Positions 21,641-33,915 of a DNA stretch of 64,000 nucleotides are shown here, in pieces. This stretch comes from Serpula lacrymans var. lacrymans S7.9 (lineage: Eukaryota > Basidiomycota > Agaricomycetes > Boletales > Serpulaceae), in the NCBI RefSeq assembly GCF_000218685.1, contig NW_006763308.1:372001-436000 (forward strand), read 5' to 3'. The position numbers and the translations under genes are program-made. The first letter of the stretch is position 1. The number at the start of each line of letters is the position of its first letter. Under the pieces are notes generated by a model that was given only the letters and a program-made list of their open reading frames with translations, was not told where the DNA came from and searched no databases.

Positions 21641-22619
21641 CTTAAAACTTAATATCAGTTTATTTGGGTTGCTTGTTTTGACTTACAGGTTTTGGAAGGG
21701 ATAGAGGGGACACAGGTAATGTATCATTTTGTGGGTCCCAGTATGGTTTGTTATTGCTTATTTATTCTGAATTATCATTCTGCTAAAGACGCATTTAGGT
21801 CTTGCCATTTTTGCTAGTTTTTTTTCGAGGACTTCAATGCCTAGAGTTACACGGTCCAAACAATCTACTGTTCTCAGAACTAGGGGCAGAGGTGTAGCAA
21901 ATGATCTAGTGACAGCATCTTCTCCATCACCACCTCCTTCAACCCAGCCTAGGCAGCCTAGACAGCCCCAGCTACATCAAAAGAAAAAGGTTTTTCTTAT
22001 TTGTTCTACACTAATACCTTACTATTTACAATTTTCAGACTACTTTTGCAAGACCTAATGCCACAGCACCCAGCAAAGAAGACGGAATCCTGCCCGGGGC
22101 TCTTCTAGCAAGAAAAAAGGCTGCATTAGCCTCAGAAGCTGAGGCAGAGAAATCTGGTACGTGATCTTACTTTTAAGGGCACAAAAACTGAATACCTATT
22201 TTCAGCTATGCATAAGAGAGTAGCAGCAATGTTGGCTGATGAAGAAGATTCTGAAGGAGATGACCTACATGGCAAGAAAATATGTCTGAATGGTGATGAT
22301 AATGACAATAATGATAATGAGGATGTTGCTGATGATGATGATAATACTGATGATGGCAAGAATATGATAGATAATATTCTGGGTCCCGCAGAATATCTAG
22401 TGACAATCAAGATAATTCTGTAGTATCTCCTTTACAGCCTCTATCAGATGATAATGAGGAGAAGGAGGAGGACAGTTCCCCAAAAGAGTTGTGGATGATA
22501 ATGAGGTAAGACTGTTGTCGCCTTGAGAACATTTATTTACTTGCCTACAGATTGTAAGAGGAACAGATTGTCCCACTGTTTCTACATCTACATCTACTAT
22601 GTCACACACATCAGGAAAA

Positions 22620-23095
22620 ACCCTTTTGCTATATAGCGCTATATAGCCACCACCTATATATATAAACACATTCATAGAAACTATAGTACTATCAGTGCAA
22701 TCATAGCTCTTATAGCTCTTATAGCATAGTAGTAGGCAAAATTTTAACCAAGGGGAGAAGTATCTATAATTCCCTCAAACTCTGGATTAATCTAATAAAC
22801 TTGTTCAATAATAGAAAGAGGCCAGAAGTGTTTGGAGTCAAGTATATTATTATAGGCAAGGTACTATAAGTGCTCTTATAGCCTATAGCAGCCTACATAG
22901 ATTACGACTTGATAATGGATCAGTAATGACAGAAGAAATGATGAAATAATACCAGGATCATTACAGTTCCCTGATTGGATATGATCTCATATAGCTTAGA
23001 TAGTCTTGACAAAATCAATCAAATTTTTACCAAGTCCTTATAGCTATCCCCCCCATATATGCATAAGGCAGCCATAACAAAATGATGCCCTGTGT
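22620..23095. mobile_element. AT-rich insertion with TATAG motifs
   Basis: About 480 bp breaking the unknown gene between ..SHTSGK and KAKDNLTIQ. It is rich in CTATATAG, GCTCTTATAG and related short motifs, also present at 49190-49330 and 63110-63235. AAAACC stands at both edges and may be a target duplication. No coding capacity; a non-autonomous element is likely. Confidence 0.45.
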
Positions 23096-23197
23096 AAAAC
23101 CAAAAGCAAAAGATAATCTAACCATTCAAACCAGTACCCGGACACAATCTTCTAAAAATCCTGAAGTGCAAGCTGAGAATAATGCCAAAAATCTGGG

Positions 23198-23539
23198 TAA
23201 TAAATCTAAGTAAAACTCAGCCACTGCCTAAGAGGCTATAGAAATGACTTTATTATTTACCTAAGTGAAACTACAATAGATGTTAGTTTAAGGTAATCTC
23301 TAATAAATGTAATGTAACATACCTCAGCCGCTGTCTAAGAGGCTATAGAAATGACTAAGGTATTCTAATACTAAACCCCCTACTACTTATAGTCGGAGGT
23401 GCTACTCGCTACAGTATAATGACTCCTAGGAGTACAATTGTGCTCCTAGGAGAACAATGGTGACTCCATGAAGCAGCCATTATGCTCCATGGAGAACAAT
23501 GACTGCTTTAGCAGAGACTGGGTTTATCTGGTTTTTTCA
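23198..23539 (-). mobile_element. Solo LTR, family F copy 3
   Basis: 342 bp reverse copy with a perfect target duplication CTGGG (23193-23197 and 23540-23544). It sits in an exon of the 21.8-25.9 kb gene; removing it restores the reading frame exactly. Confidence 0.95.
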
Positions 23540-25949
23540 CTGGGATTTGGAAGTAGAGTTAATGTTAGCAAACCAACGAAGAATGTCTCCAAGAGGAAAC
23601 CACACACTGAAGACAATGCTGACCTGAACACCAAACAAGCTCACACAACTGCATATATGGATCCTTTTAGTACCCAAACACAACATGCAGAGCCATTTAT
23701 ACCTCCGTTTTCAGTTGCTGAATCTATATCAAGGTCAACAAAAACCTACCTAAGGAAACCCTTCACTCCTTTCCAAACTACAGTCTGAACAAGAGGAAAT
23801 ACCTTATTGGCCACCTACACCCATAATTGATCCATCACTGATCCAAAATCAACTGGATATTCCACTATATGCAGAAAAAGACCCCATTGTAGCTTCAGAT
23901 TCCACCTCCGAAGCATCATTAATACACAATCAGCAGATTCTACTAGCAACCATGATGCGCAACTCACCAGAGCTTGAGTATGCAGATTGCACTCCAATCC
24001 GTATCATGTCTCCTCTTCGATGTTCCTCTCAAATACCATCCCCTCACCAAATATCCCCTTGCATTCTACATCCTCTTCCACCACTATTAGCCCCCAAGCC
24101 TCACTCTTGCCTCTCCACACCAGCTTCTTGTGTATCTAAATCTTCATCTCGCTTCCCGACACCTCTTTCTCTCCTTCAAAAATCAACCTCTCGAACCTTG
24201 CAATCAAACTCTTGCATATCAACTCCGGCTCTGAATAATCCAGCTTATAAATCCTCCACAACTTCTGTGCCTCCCCAAGTTCAACCACCACATCTCCTCA
24301 AAAACGCAACATTGGCTTAGGAAATGAAGTCTCCAATGCCAAGCAGATCCGCTTGCTGATGGACAAAATCTTAAACCTTAAGTCAACTCTTGAGGAGACA
24401 AATGTCAGCCTTGACACGGCTGTTGGACGGGTGAAAATCTTGTCAAAAACTGTTGACACTGTTAATAATGGGCATTTACACATTCAAAATCAACTTCTTA
24501 TCTGTCAAGACGAACTCACAACCCTTCAAAACAATAACCAGCTACAAAGCACAGTGATAGAACAGCTCACCAGTGTCCTAAAGGATCTCAAGAATAAGAC
24601 TATTACACCAGATGAAGGTTCAAAGAAAGCTGAAAATATTGTGAAAAAGTTTTGAGATAACTATTTAATGTGAGTCAGTGTTGGTTGCAGTTATTTGCAA
24701 AGTTAACTCACCACAATTAGATAATGGCAAGGAGGGCATTCCTCCATGCAATGGCAATCAATAATCCTCAACAGATTACCGACATGGATCCCCTCCCTAA
24801 TAGCAAATTCTGGTACCACCACCAAGGCTAAAATGCTAATGTACTCCGACCAAATTTCTTTGCAACCTGGGCAGAAATTGAAGAGTGGGTCAAGGAACTC
24901 ACAAAGTACATACAATAGAAAGGCCACGGAATATGTGAAAGCTTGCCCAAATAGTTCAACAAATCAAGATCAATTTAACAACTACCAAAAGAAATACAAG
25001 ACTTACAAGAAAGACAATGATGAAATGGCTAAAGAAGCACGCAAAAAAACTAGAAGAAGTGTAAGAAAAACAAGAGTGAGTATAGTTTCCTAGTAACACA
25101 CCCAAAAATAATACTGACCTGCTGATTTAAAAAGCTAGAGAATGTCGCTCAGTTCATGATATGACCAATATGCAAGGTCCAGAATGGGCATTTCTATTTG
25201 AACCTGTGTATCAATCCACAGATGAATCAGACAACGGCAAAAATGCACTGGATCTAGATACAGACAAATCAGCAGGTGAAAATGTCAAGATCATTGAGAG
25301 ACCCTGGCAGTCAAGGCAACCAGCTTACCGTGCCAGCCAAGTAACCATCCCATAAAACACTAAAACATTGTTATCGGCTAATTTAAATCCAGGTCAATTA
25401 AGCTGTTATACTTTTGAATACATTGGTACAGAATAAACGTAAGGACAATGCACGGTCTGGCATAAAAAAAACTGGTCATTCATTTTTTATTGGAGAAATC
25501 AAAGAAAAGGGCTTACCTCCGCCTGGAAGACATGCCATCAAGATCCCGTGAGGAATGATTGCCATTCATTGGCTTCAAAATAATCCTGACTATGATAAAC
25601 CATTGCTTATAATTGAGGACAAAGATTTTCAAGAACACCAAATGATGCACCTTAGTGATAATAACAACCCTCAAGACAAGTATGGCGGAAATAATACAGC
25701 AGCCAGTCAAAATTGAGGAGATGAGAATGATGGCAATGATGAAGAGGAGAACCAGGACCAGGACCAGGACTATGGTACTTGGGGGCAAGACTACAAGTTT
25801 GAAGGTTGGTCCTGTCTTGAAGCAAACATCAAAACTTGCTAACTTCTACAGATTAGTATTGAGTAAGATACAAGCTCAGAAAATGCACAAAGGAATGAGT
25901 GAGTAGAGTAGCTCTGTTGTTAGTATTGTATTGTAATAAAACTACAGTT

Positions 25950-28900
25950 CTCCTGCATCAATCTCCATATCCACCTCAGTCCCATCCTAAATTCTATGCA
26001 TAAGACAGCTTTTTGTGAACCAAAAATGCGGACTCACATGATTATAAGCCACTGTAACCCAATACTTGAACCCTTGGACAGTTATTGGCACTAAGATAAG
26101 CTGGTGAGAGAGAGAATCTATTGAAATGACCTCTAGGTCATCCAATTTGTTTGCAATCCAAGTTTGAGTTCCTAAATTACTGGACCACATATCCCAGGGC
26201 ATATCTAGACCACGGTTATCTGCTTTAAAGCAGCGGATGATGGCTATTGTTGTGACAAAAGGAGCATTCTGAGGGTCTTGATGAGCCTGTGTAATCTTGA
26301 ATATTTACTGAACTTCAACAGCAACCCAACCAAGGATATAGGCAAAGCAAGCAGATTTGCCTCAAGCTTGTGTGGATGCACCATAGCGTAAGCATTTTGC
26401 TATGTTTGGGAAATTCAATTAGACTTGTCAAATAGTTAGCGTGAACTAAATAGAGTGAGATGAACATACAAGTGGCATTAGCTTGATCTGCTTAAAACTG
26501 AGCGATATATTCCTGTAATATTCTGCAATGTTCTGCAATGTTGGGTTGAGGTGTTACCTTTCAAACATGTTTGAAGGAGTTTGATGGAGTCTTTGTCTTC
26601 GGGAGTATGTTCAGGGAGTGATTGCAGCATAGTTATCTCCAAGGAATTAGTGTATTTATTGAGTACACAGAAATACAAACTTACTAAGTTGTGAACAATA
26701 AACCATTTCCACCATCTTCTCATCATTGTGCTTTCAATCTCACCTCCTATATGATTGTTGTGACGGGTTTGTCCCAAAAAGCTGTTATTGCACTCATAAG
26801 GAAAGGCCAATGTAGTGTAACATGGGCCAAATTCAAGAAGAAGTTGTTCCAAGTGTTGTGCCAAGTGGAAATATGGTGTAAGGTGACAACCCATGTGTGC
26901 CTATGCTTGTACTGACCTTGTAAGGAATAAGCATCCTCGTACAACTTCATTTGGGCTGATTGAGTGGGAGGAAAGAGTATTGATTGCAGATGAGAATTCT
27001 ACAATAGTGTTGTAATGGAGATGGAGGGATTGGTCTATATGACTATCATCCAATTGATCAAGTTTTTCAAGGGGGGTATTGGGATTCAATGAAAGCATGA
27101 CTTGCTTTCAACGTTGGCATAAGACCTTCTTGTGTTTGGCCTGAGCAGTCGCATGTTTTGTGCCTTTTGCAAAAAGAGGAGTATTGATGTCCGGTATTTC
27201 TCCATCAACCTCCCATGCAACAAAAAGACCAATGAAAAGAACACTGATGTGAACTCTCCATTGGTCTGCTTTTGCCGAAGTGAGATTCCTCACCATCTAT
27301 CAATATGTAGTATTAAAAATTGATATATGCAGACGTGATAGGAAATTTTCCGAAGGGGGTAATCTGCTGACAGATACTGGCTATATGATTCTCTGATAGA
27401 ATGCTTCTATTCCAACGGATGCCAGTTATATTTGTGGCGTGAGTTTAGCAACCTAGACTGGAGAAGAATAACATGTGAAATATGTTTCACCATATCTGAA
27501 AGAGTTAATCAGCTGACCAAATAAGAAAAGAGAAGAATGCCTTGTACCAAGGTAAACACAATGCATAAATTCAACGACCAAGTTAGTTGATGGGAACTAA
27601 GATGATATCCTACATAGTTTGGACCAGGCTACACCCCGTCTATGAAATATGTCTTCTGCTTCTTCAGGGTCAATGTCTTTGGACCTGAACGCATACTTGA
27701 TATATTGCCAAGGATCACGTAGTTTAAATTCTATGTAGCGCCTTGTTAATAGTGTAAGATAACAAGAATAAACTTACTAGTTGGATCAAATCCAGCGGGA
27801 ACTGCAAGATGATTGGAAGTTGTGTGACATTGAGGGCACATGAAATTTGTTGATGAATGGCCAGCTATCCCTTCAATTTTTCAACTTGCTGGTAGATCCA
27901 ATACTTTTGTGTAAATCAAGGTGTGAACCGGCAACTTGTCCTTATATCCATAGGAGGAGAAGAGCTGGCCTTGGTATAGCTGAATGATTTGATCAATAAA
28001 TGGCCCAATTAATCTGTTGAGTTGTTGGTTAGTTGGCTCATTTGGTCCCGGAATTACCATAACAAGGAAAGTCTCCTCAATGAGANNNNNNNNNNNNNNN
28101 NNNNNNNNNNNNNNNNNNNNNNNNNNNNNNNNNNNNNNNNNNNNNNNNNNNNNNNNNNNNNNNNNNNNNNNNNNNNNNNNNNNNNNNNNNNNNNNNNNNN
28201 NNNNNNNNNNNNNNNNNNNNNNNNNNNNNNNNNNNNNNNNNNNNNNNNNNNNNNNNNNNNNNNNNNNNNNNNNNNNNNNNNNNNNNNNNNNNNNNNNNNN
28301 NNNNNNNNNNNNNNNNNNNNNNNNNNNNNNNNNNNNNNNNNNNNNNNNNNNNNGCCAGAGAAGCCACACAGAAGTGCACAAACTGTTGATGCACTTCATG
28401 CTGATAAACATCTTGGACAGTCCATGGGCGTCCTCAGCATTTTTGAAGCCCTGCAGAAATAGCCCACCAGCCCCAGGCATTGTGCATGTCATGCATTTGT
28501 CGCTCTGGGTGCATAAATCTTGAAGTTCTTCTGTTGGAGCTGGAGGATGGCAGCCAGCTTTGTCAGTACTTGTATGCCATGCCTGAAGCTGCTCATATTT
28601 GCCTGGGCGACAAAGACATCGCTCAATAGCTCTTTGGGGGGACATAAGGAAGGACTTTGGCTGGAGTTTGTCCCATCGCTCCACCAGCCATTCATTTTGT
28701 GGTAAAGAGGATGCCGTCTTCTTCATTGCAGGTCACTGAGAAGTGGGGAATATTGAGCTGGGATGGTTGATGCAATGCCCAACATTTAGGACAGATAAAA
28801 ATATATTTTATTAGGGGCATAAGGGATACACCTAGTCTTTTATCTACAGTAGGAAGGGTTTTTGCCATGTTGTCAAGGCCTTAGAAGCTGATATCAAGAT

Positions 28901-29960
28901 ATTGGGAAGCCGTGGAGTTCAGTATGAGTACTGTACCATCCATCATTATGCGGATGCCTTCATGAGTAGTGCTGTTGAAGGATGTGTTGACATATGCTTG
29001 TATATATGTATTTTGGATTATTGGGTGTTCATAGAAGGCTGGGGGTAAGTCTCCTGGGTTGTTGTTATCATCCTGAGGTTCATCTTGTTGATCAAATAAC
29101 TGGCCTCAAGGAATGAAATCTTGATCTTCTGAGACGTTGTCATCACTGTCAGAATCAGATTGCGAGTTGCTCATAGTGTCAGTGTCAGCATCTGACAACT
29201 GCACAGGGAGGTTGTCTTGATGCCAGTTGTCTCCAGAGTCTGAGTTAGGATAGGTTGTTTGAACATGGAGTATATTCTCTTCATCTGAATCATTGTCTGG
29301 GTGGAAGTCAGGTAATTGATCATATTCTTGATGCGCTATATATATATCCTGATTTTGAGAAGGAGGATCTGAGTCTGAGTTGTTGACAATTGGCCTGCGT
29401 AAAGAATTGAGTGTTAGTTTTGGTGATTCTGCACCTTTGTGCTACCTCTATATTTTCATTCCTTTCTCTATCTATTCTTCTATCATTCACTATTGATTAT
29501 GTTCTCTATTATTTCGCCTTTGTGGCTGCTTTGTTTACCTTTGTTTACAAAACTTCGGACAGTACTGCAGAGTCCAATGCTTCCTATTCTCTAGTTACTC
29601 ACATTGGACTCTAGGTACTGTATACCTGTCATACTCTCTAATAATATAGTTACTCACATTGGACTCTAGTTCCAGTCCCTGATTGCTCTCAGCAAGTGGC
29701 TAGACACTTCCTTCAAGCTTTGTTCTTAATATTGAGAGGCCTAGTATAATTGATACATTGTTCAGAATCGGCCTTTTTATCTTGATCTGCTGCTTGGTGT
29801 TGATGTGCAACCGTTGATATCTGCCAGAGCTTGCCTGCTGGACTTTGGGAACAGCTTGAGCGGGTGCACCAGTTGTACCTGGGTGGCATTCATAGTGGTA
29901 GTATTGGAGAGGCTTATGACTTATGATGCAAGGTTGATTATGACCTTAGGGGACTTAATG
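25950..29960 (-). pseudogene. Tnp2 (CACTA/EnSpm-type) transposase, decayed, with assembly gap
   Basis: Transposase of the Tnp2 (transposase_21) superfamily. In minus-strand order: a first exon near 29900 (HPGTTGAPAQAVPK), an acidic Ser/Asp region (29400-29100), NTYIQAYVNTSFNSTTHEGI, LDNMAKTLPTVDKRLGVS, a Cys motif ICPKCWALHQPSQL (near 28770), PPKELLSDVF, then after the N gap FLVMVIPGPNEPTNQQLN (the typical IPGP.EP block of the catalytic domain), DLPA.KIEGIAGHSS with MCPQC, VAWSKL..FMHCVYLG, KADQWRVHISVLFI, HLTPYFHLAQHLEQ, GGEIESTMMRRW and a C-terminal PWDMW..LGTQTW. Stops interrupt it at several places (for example after DFIP, after YLDISF and at LPAS), mostly explained by C-to-T. Introns are likely near 29400 and elsewhere. 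The 11-bp array at 30050 lies just beyond its 5' end. Confidence 0.82.
28086..28353. other. Assembly gap (268 N)
   Basis: A run of N inside the Tnp2 transposase, between the part ending near CTSVWLLW and the part starting IEETFLVMVIPGP. The true length is unknown. Confidence 0.99.
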
Positions 29961-30049
29961 ATATATTCAAGTCGGTATTGATCGATCAGTGTGATCATCA
30001 AAGTCAAAAATGCTGATGTTGAAAAGCTAGTATTACCCAATACAAAGTG

Positions 30050-30154
30050 TTACTCTATTGTTACTGATTGCAATGTGTTACTTGTGTGTTACTTAGACAT
30101 TACTTGGACATTACTTTCTCCAGTGCATTACGCAGTCGTTACTCAGTCATTATT
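30050..30154. repeat. Phased array of degenerate 11-bp units
   Basis: TTAC(T) occurs at 30050, 30061, 30078, 30089, 30100, 30111, 30128, 30139 and, as TTATT, 30150. Spacings are 11, 17, 11, 11, 11, 17, 11, 11. Typical units are GTTACTTGTGT, GTTACTTAGAC and ATTACTTGGAC. The array lies just outside the 5' end of the Tnp2 relic. Near-helical spacing of a short motif is what subterminal transposase-binding repeats of CACTA elements look like, but function is inferred. Confidence 0.6.
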
Positions 30155-30397
30155 CAAAGTTTTGATTTAATACTTTTTTTCCTACAGGTGAAACTTTATC
30201 AAAAGTGCGGTGGATATTCCCACAATACCATGGATTAACAGTAACCACAAAACATGGTTCCTTTCACATTAGTATCTGACTGTAGTCCTCACATATGAAA
30301 TATACAAAATATCCTTCTATTTAAGCATCTACAATGGAGTTGTAAACCAATAGTACACATTATTATTAAAGTAATAATTCCAGATGACTTGTAGTAA

Positions 30398-31110
30398 CTA
30401 GCTATAGATGATTCCTGCGCCGAGCACTGGAGTGCGCAACAGACAAACCAAGGATATTATTATAAAACTCCTTGAGATTGAAATTGTCATCAAACTGACA
30501 CCAAAATGTAACACTTGAGAGAGCAAAATGAAACTAGAAGTAGCCCTTAGCTGGTATTGAATCAGAAAAGTGAGTGACTGTACCTGAATAGCCACATACG
30601 CAATAACACAAGGTTTGACATGTTTCATCCCTAGCGGAGATGCAACATATCCTTTCATAGCCCAAGAAGATTTGTGTTGGCATATTGAGTTGGAAGATGC
30701 ACCTTCATTTCCTTTACCATGCACAGATGATGGTAACGTGAATATTGATTTAAAAGCCTGTTTCAAGGTCAGCATTTTGTTCAACATGACTAATTCACCA
30801 CTTTCAATGAGCCAATGCAACTGGAAAAGTCCACAATCTGGATCTTTGGAGATGTACTTGTTTATGTCAAGATTCAATTAATATAAAGCTTTCTTGTAAA
30901 TGGATCATTAAAACTTACTAGCCTGAAAACATCCTCCAGTTTCAATGGGTCTGGGTGCATAGCTTTGCACTTCACAAAGGAGAAGAAGTGAATGAGTTCT
31001 AGATAGCCTTTATAAAGCATATTCTGCCTGTACATGCTCAATTTAATCACGAATAAAATAATAAAATATTTCAGAGCTAACCCACTTGTTAGTGCCATCA
31101 ACTGTCATTG
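30398..31110 (-). pseudogene. Unknown minus-strand coding relic
   Basis: Not recognised. The segment 30874-31101 codes for a piece containing MHPDPLKLEDVFRLVSF. 30398-30877 stays open for 159 codons with GKGNEGASSNSI and GYVASPLGMKHVKPCVIAY, but composition suggests part of it may read through introns. It lies directly 3' of the FunK1-like relic on the same strand and could be its continuation. Confidence 0.3.
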
Positions 31111-31381
31111 CGTCCCAGCAAAAGCCAGGGAGTGATGAAGAAGGTTGAGGCCCGGCCCCTATGTGGTAGGAATAGTGTGGGCTGCACTTGTTGCATCCGG
31201 TTGCTAGTGCCCAATATACATGTCAGATCAGCATTGCAGAAAGGACAACAGCTGGTAGCATTATAAGTAGTAGTACATATGTACAGAGTCAGCAGTATAG
31301 TCCACTATATGGGCAACTCACCCCCAATGGACTCTAATGGGGAAAAAAAATGAGCTTAACTGGTGATTCCTGAAAGTGTCT

Positions 31382-32310
31382 TCAACCTGATTGACAGCAT
31401 ATTTGGAGAATCTGAGCCAACTCTCCTATGAAGCTAATGGGAAGATCTCCCATTAGATAAGGTGATAACACGTGCACCAGTGATAGAATGTGAATGATGT
31501 GTTTTGGGTGGTGAGGATATTGTATTGTAGTAGGGGAGCCAAAATTGGCTTCATCCAGAGTGTATACATGGGTAGCATGGCCACATATACTCTGGCAAAA
31601 GCAGATCATGTTTGATATGTCATATAAACCCCAGTTAGGTAGATATATGTATGCATTGCTTCAGGTAGGATCAATGCCGGGTACATGGGGATTGTGCCAT
31701 GAGATAACAATAACACCTTATACAAACCGAATAAAACCAGACCTTGTTTCCAATCAAAATGTAGGGCTGTAAATGACTCCACCTTGTGTGTAGAAGCAAA
31801 AGTGGACTTCACCTACAATGTGGTTGAACAGCAAAATCAAGACATATATTTGGTTTTCTTTAGCAACAAAGGCACATTGTGTGTATATGCCCGCTTGCAA
31901 TATCATCTCCTTCCAATCATTCTTCACCTCAAATGTAAAAACAACTTCGTCCTAAGATACATTGTGCAAAATGCTTTTATTTTTGCTAAAAAGGGACACA
32001 ATGTCTGGTTTAAGTGGATTTGTAGTGCCATTTAACATGACCTTGGTGTATGGGTAGGATCATATTCCACAGTAGTATTGATTCTCTGAGTCAAAAAACT
32101 TAAAGGTCTCAACAATAGTGGTGAGAATCCTGGCAAAAGGTGTATAATACGGGACTTTCTGTTTAGCTCTTTTGCCATGAGGCCACCCTTTGACACTGTT
32201 TCCAGATGTAATACCCTGGCGGTTTAAGAAATTCATGACTTGTGTCACATCTTTCTTATTAGCAGGGCATACAACATTAAAAATAGTGGCACTTTTGAAA
32301 ACAGCCCCAC
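31382..32310 (-). pseudogene. FunK1-like relic with PD-(D/E)xK-type fold
   Basis: A single minus-strand frame runs about 300 codons with no frameshift, broken only by stops at 32060, 31953, 31754, 31718, 31661 and 31382. It reads YYTPFARILTTIVETF, then NPLKPDIVSLFS and VVFTFEVKNDWKEM, which gives the PD...(E)xK pattern of restriction-endonuclease-like folds, then LQAGIYTQCAFVAKEN, GEVHFCFYTQGGVIYSP and CGHATHVYTLDEAN. This order resembles the N-terminal region of fungal FunK1 proteins, where a kinase-like part follows a GRGT..Y motif. The kinase core is not seen here. Every stop can come from CGA, CAG or CAA by C-to-T. Probably an Agaricomycete expanded family with no known substrate. Confidence 0.5.
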
Positions 32311-32934
32311 CTTATATAGTAGGTCTTTCATAGTCTGCTGTTTTTGAGGAGTATTTGACGTTAAAGCATGATGGGATGTTGTGTAGGTGTAGGATGTGAC
32401 TTGTGGTGGTGTGCTGTAGATTTGCTTGTCCTTTGTGTGAGACTTGGAATTGGTGGGAGCGTGGAGACTTGAAAGAGTTTTTTGCTTGCCAACGAATCAC
32501 TTATATCCGGACACATCTGTTATCACAATATCAGCACTAGACCCCTGTGAATTGTTGGATTGACTACTAACACTGGCATATGTGAGACTCAAAGTTATGC
32601 TATCAATACAAAAGGTAGGTGGTGTAGTCCAAGATGCTACAAAGACTGGCTAGTATTATCTTGAATCTTCTGCTGACTCAGCTGAAAGCCTTCCAACAAC
32701 AGATATCCGAGTTGTCCTGTCTTAAGTTTGGACTCGGATCCAAGTAATTATCTTGATCATCACATCTGAGCAGGTTAACAGTACACATATGCTCCTAGAT
32801 TAGCCTTCATGTGGAGATAACAATATCTACATATAATTCAATGGATGTACATATCACGCTAATGGAAGAATGTTGAACAGGATGTTACTGTGATTGAGAT
32901 AAGATAATACTTGAAGATCAATAATGATAATCTT

Positions 32935-33893
32935 TTACCAGCTGAACTTACTCCAGTGAATCCATCTTGCATGAAGATAAGGTCCATAGTAAGTACTTCT
33001 CTCCAGCAACTGAATGAGGGCCATGATGCTATGGAACTTCTTCATGTATTGCTCCTCTGTGAATAGAAGTGGAGGATGGCCGTCCACTTCACAAATCTTG
33101 TTTTTGAAGACATGGTTGGTCTGTCTGAGTTCAAAGTATATCAATTTGAGAACATGGCTAAAAAGGACAATTGAAACACTTACAAATACAGCAATATCAG
33201 CAATTATTTCTAGTGGGACTGGCTCAGGTACACCATATATAATCTGCAGTGCATACTTGCTACCTTCACCCAAAACAAAAATGGACCATAACAAAGTCAA
33301 ATACTGGTTGACAAAATGGCATCCAAATCCCCTATTTGTGCATCTGAAACTCAGTTCAACATAAAATATAGCCAGATACACTTACATTGCAAAGAACATG
33401 TGCCCATGCAGAGTCTTGCAGGTACTTGATATCTAGCTAAGATCCGCAAATGCCTCAAAGGTAATGTTTAATTGTGTTGCAAAGTAAGAGATGAAGTTGT
33501 GCTGGTAGCTATAAGATTTCTGTGTGACAGTTTTTGTTTGTTAATGGGGGTGATAGTGTCTGATCTAGCAGGAATATCAAAAAGTTAGTACCTTATAAAT
33601 TGAATTTAGGGTGAAAATTTACAATAGTATTGTTTAGAGACCATCAACCACCAAAGTTCTGTCCACAAGTATGTAGACCCTTCTAGCTTAGACATGGTGT
33701 ACTGTATTTGCGCCCAGGCCTTGCGTGATTGTACCATGGCTTGCACAACATACTCTGTGATGGCATCACTTGGGAACAAATGCCCATACAGAATCAGATA
33801 ACCAATAAGGTTGTTGACACCATCCAAAGGTGATATTGTTATGGCTCCGCCAGGTGTGTGATAAGCCTTCTCTCCCATAAGGCCAGTTCTCAT
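32935..33893 (-). pseudogene. Unknown minus-strand protein relic
   Basis: Two minus-strand segments look coding: 33606-33893 (GEKAYHTPGGAITISPLDG, ending KQYYCKFSP) and 32935-33381 (VNQYLTLLWSIFVLGEGSKY, PEPVPLEIIADIAVF, then an intron-like gap and ICEVDGHPPLLFTEEQYMKK). I do not recognise the family. Several hydrophobic stretches could be membrane segments or buried helices. They lie between the FunK1-like relic and a plus-strand transposase fragment. Confidence 0.35.
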
Positions 33894-33915
33894 TGTTTCA
33901 GGGAGGCCTTGCCAT

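Larger units (their letters stand above)
21837..25906 (+). pseudogene. Long unknown gene with acidic and coiled-coil regions, interrupted
   Basis: Unrecognised function. It starts MPRVTRSKQSTVLRTRGRG, with introns near 21990-22038 and 22157-22204, then has a strongly acidic Asp/Asn run (22265-22375). An AT-rich insertion (about 22620-23095) and solo LTR F3 (23198-23539) interrupt it. Removing F3 and one CTGGG restores NAKNLGFGSRVNVSK without a gap. Next come a Pro/Ser-rich part (23950-24300), a coiled-coil part (24320-24655), a block PNSKFWYHHQG..FATWAEIEEWVKEL, and ARECRSVHDMTNMQGPEWAFLFEP (25131-25350) followed by an acidic Gln/Asp-rich tail. The coiled-coil and MQGPEW segments recall Agaricomycete transposon-linked proteins. 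Several stops and frameshifts. It could be the accessory gene of the neighbouring Tnp2 element. Confidence 0.5.

Noticed and set aside
28017..28726. Long frames reading through the N run
   Set aside because: They are artefacts of undefined bases. Only the flanking parts of the minus-strand Tnp2 frame are real.
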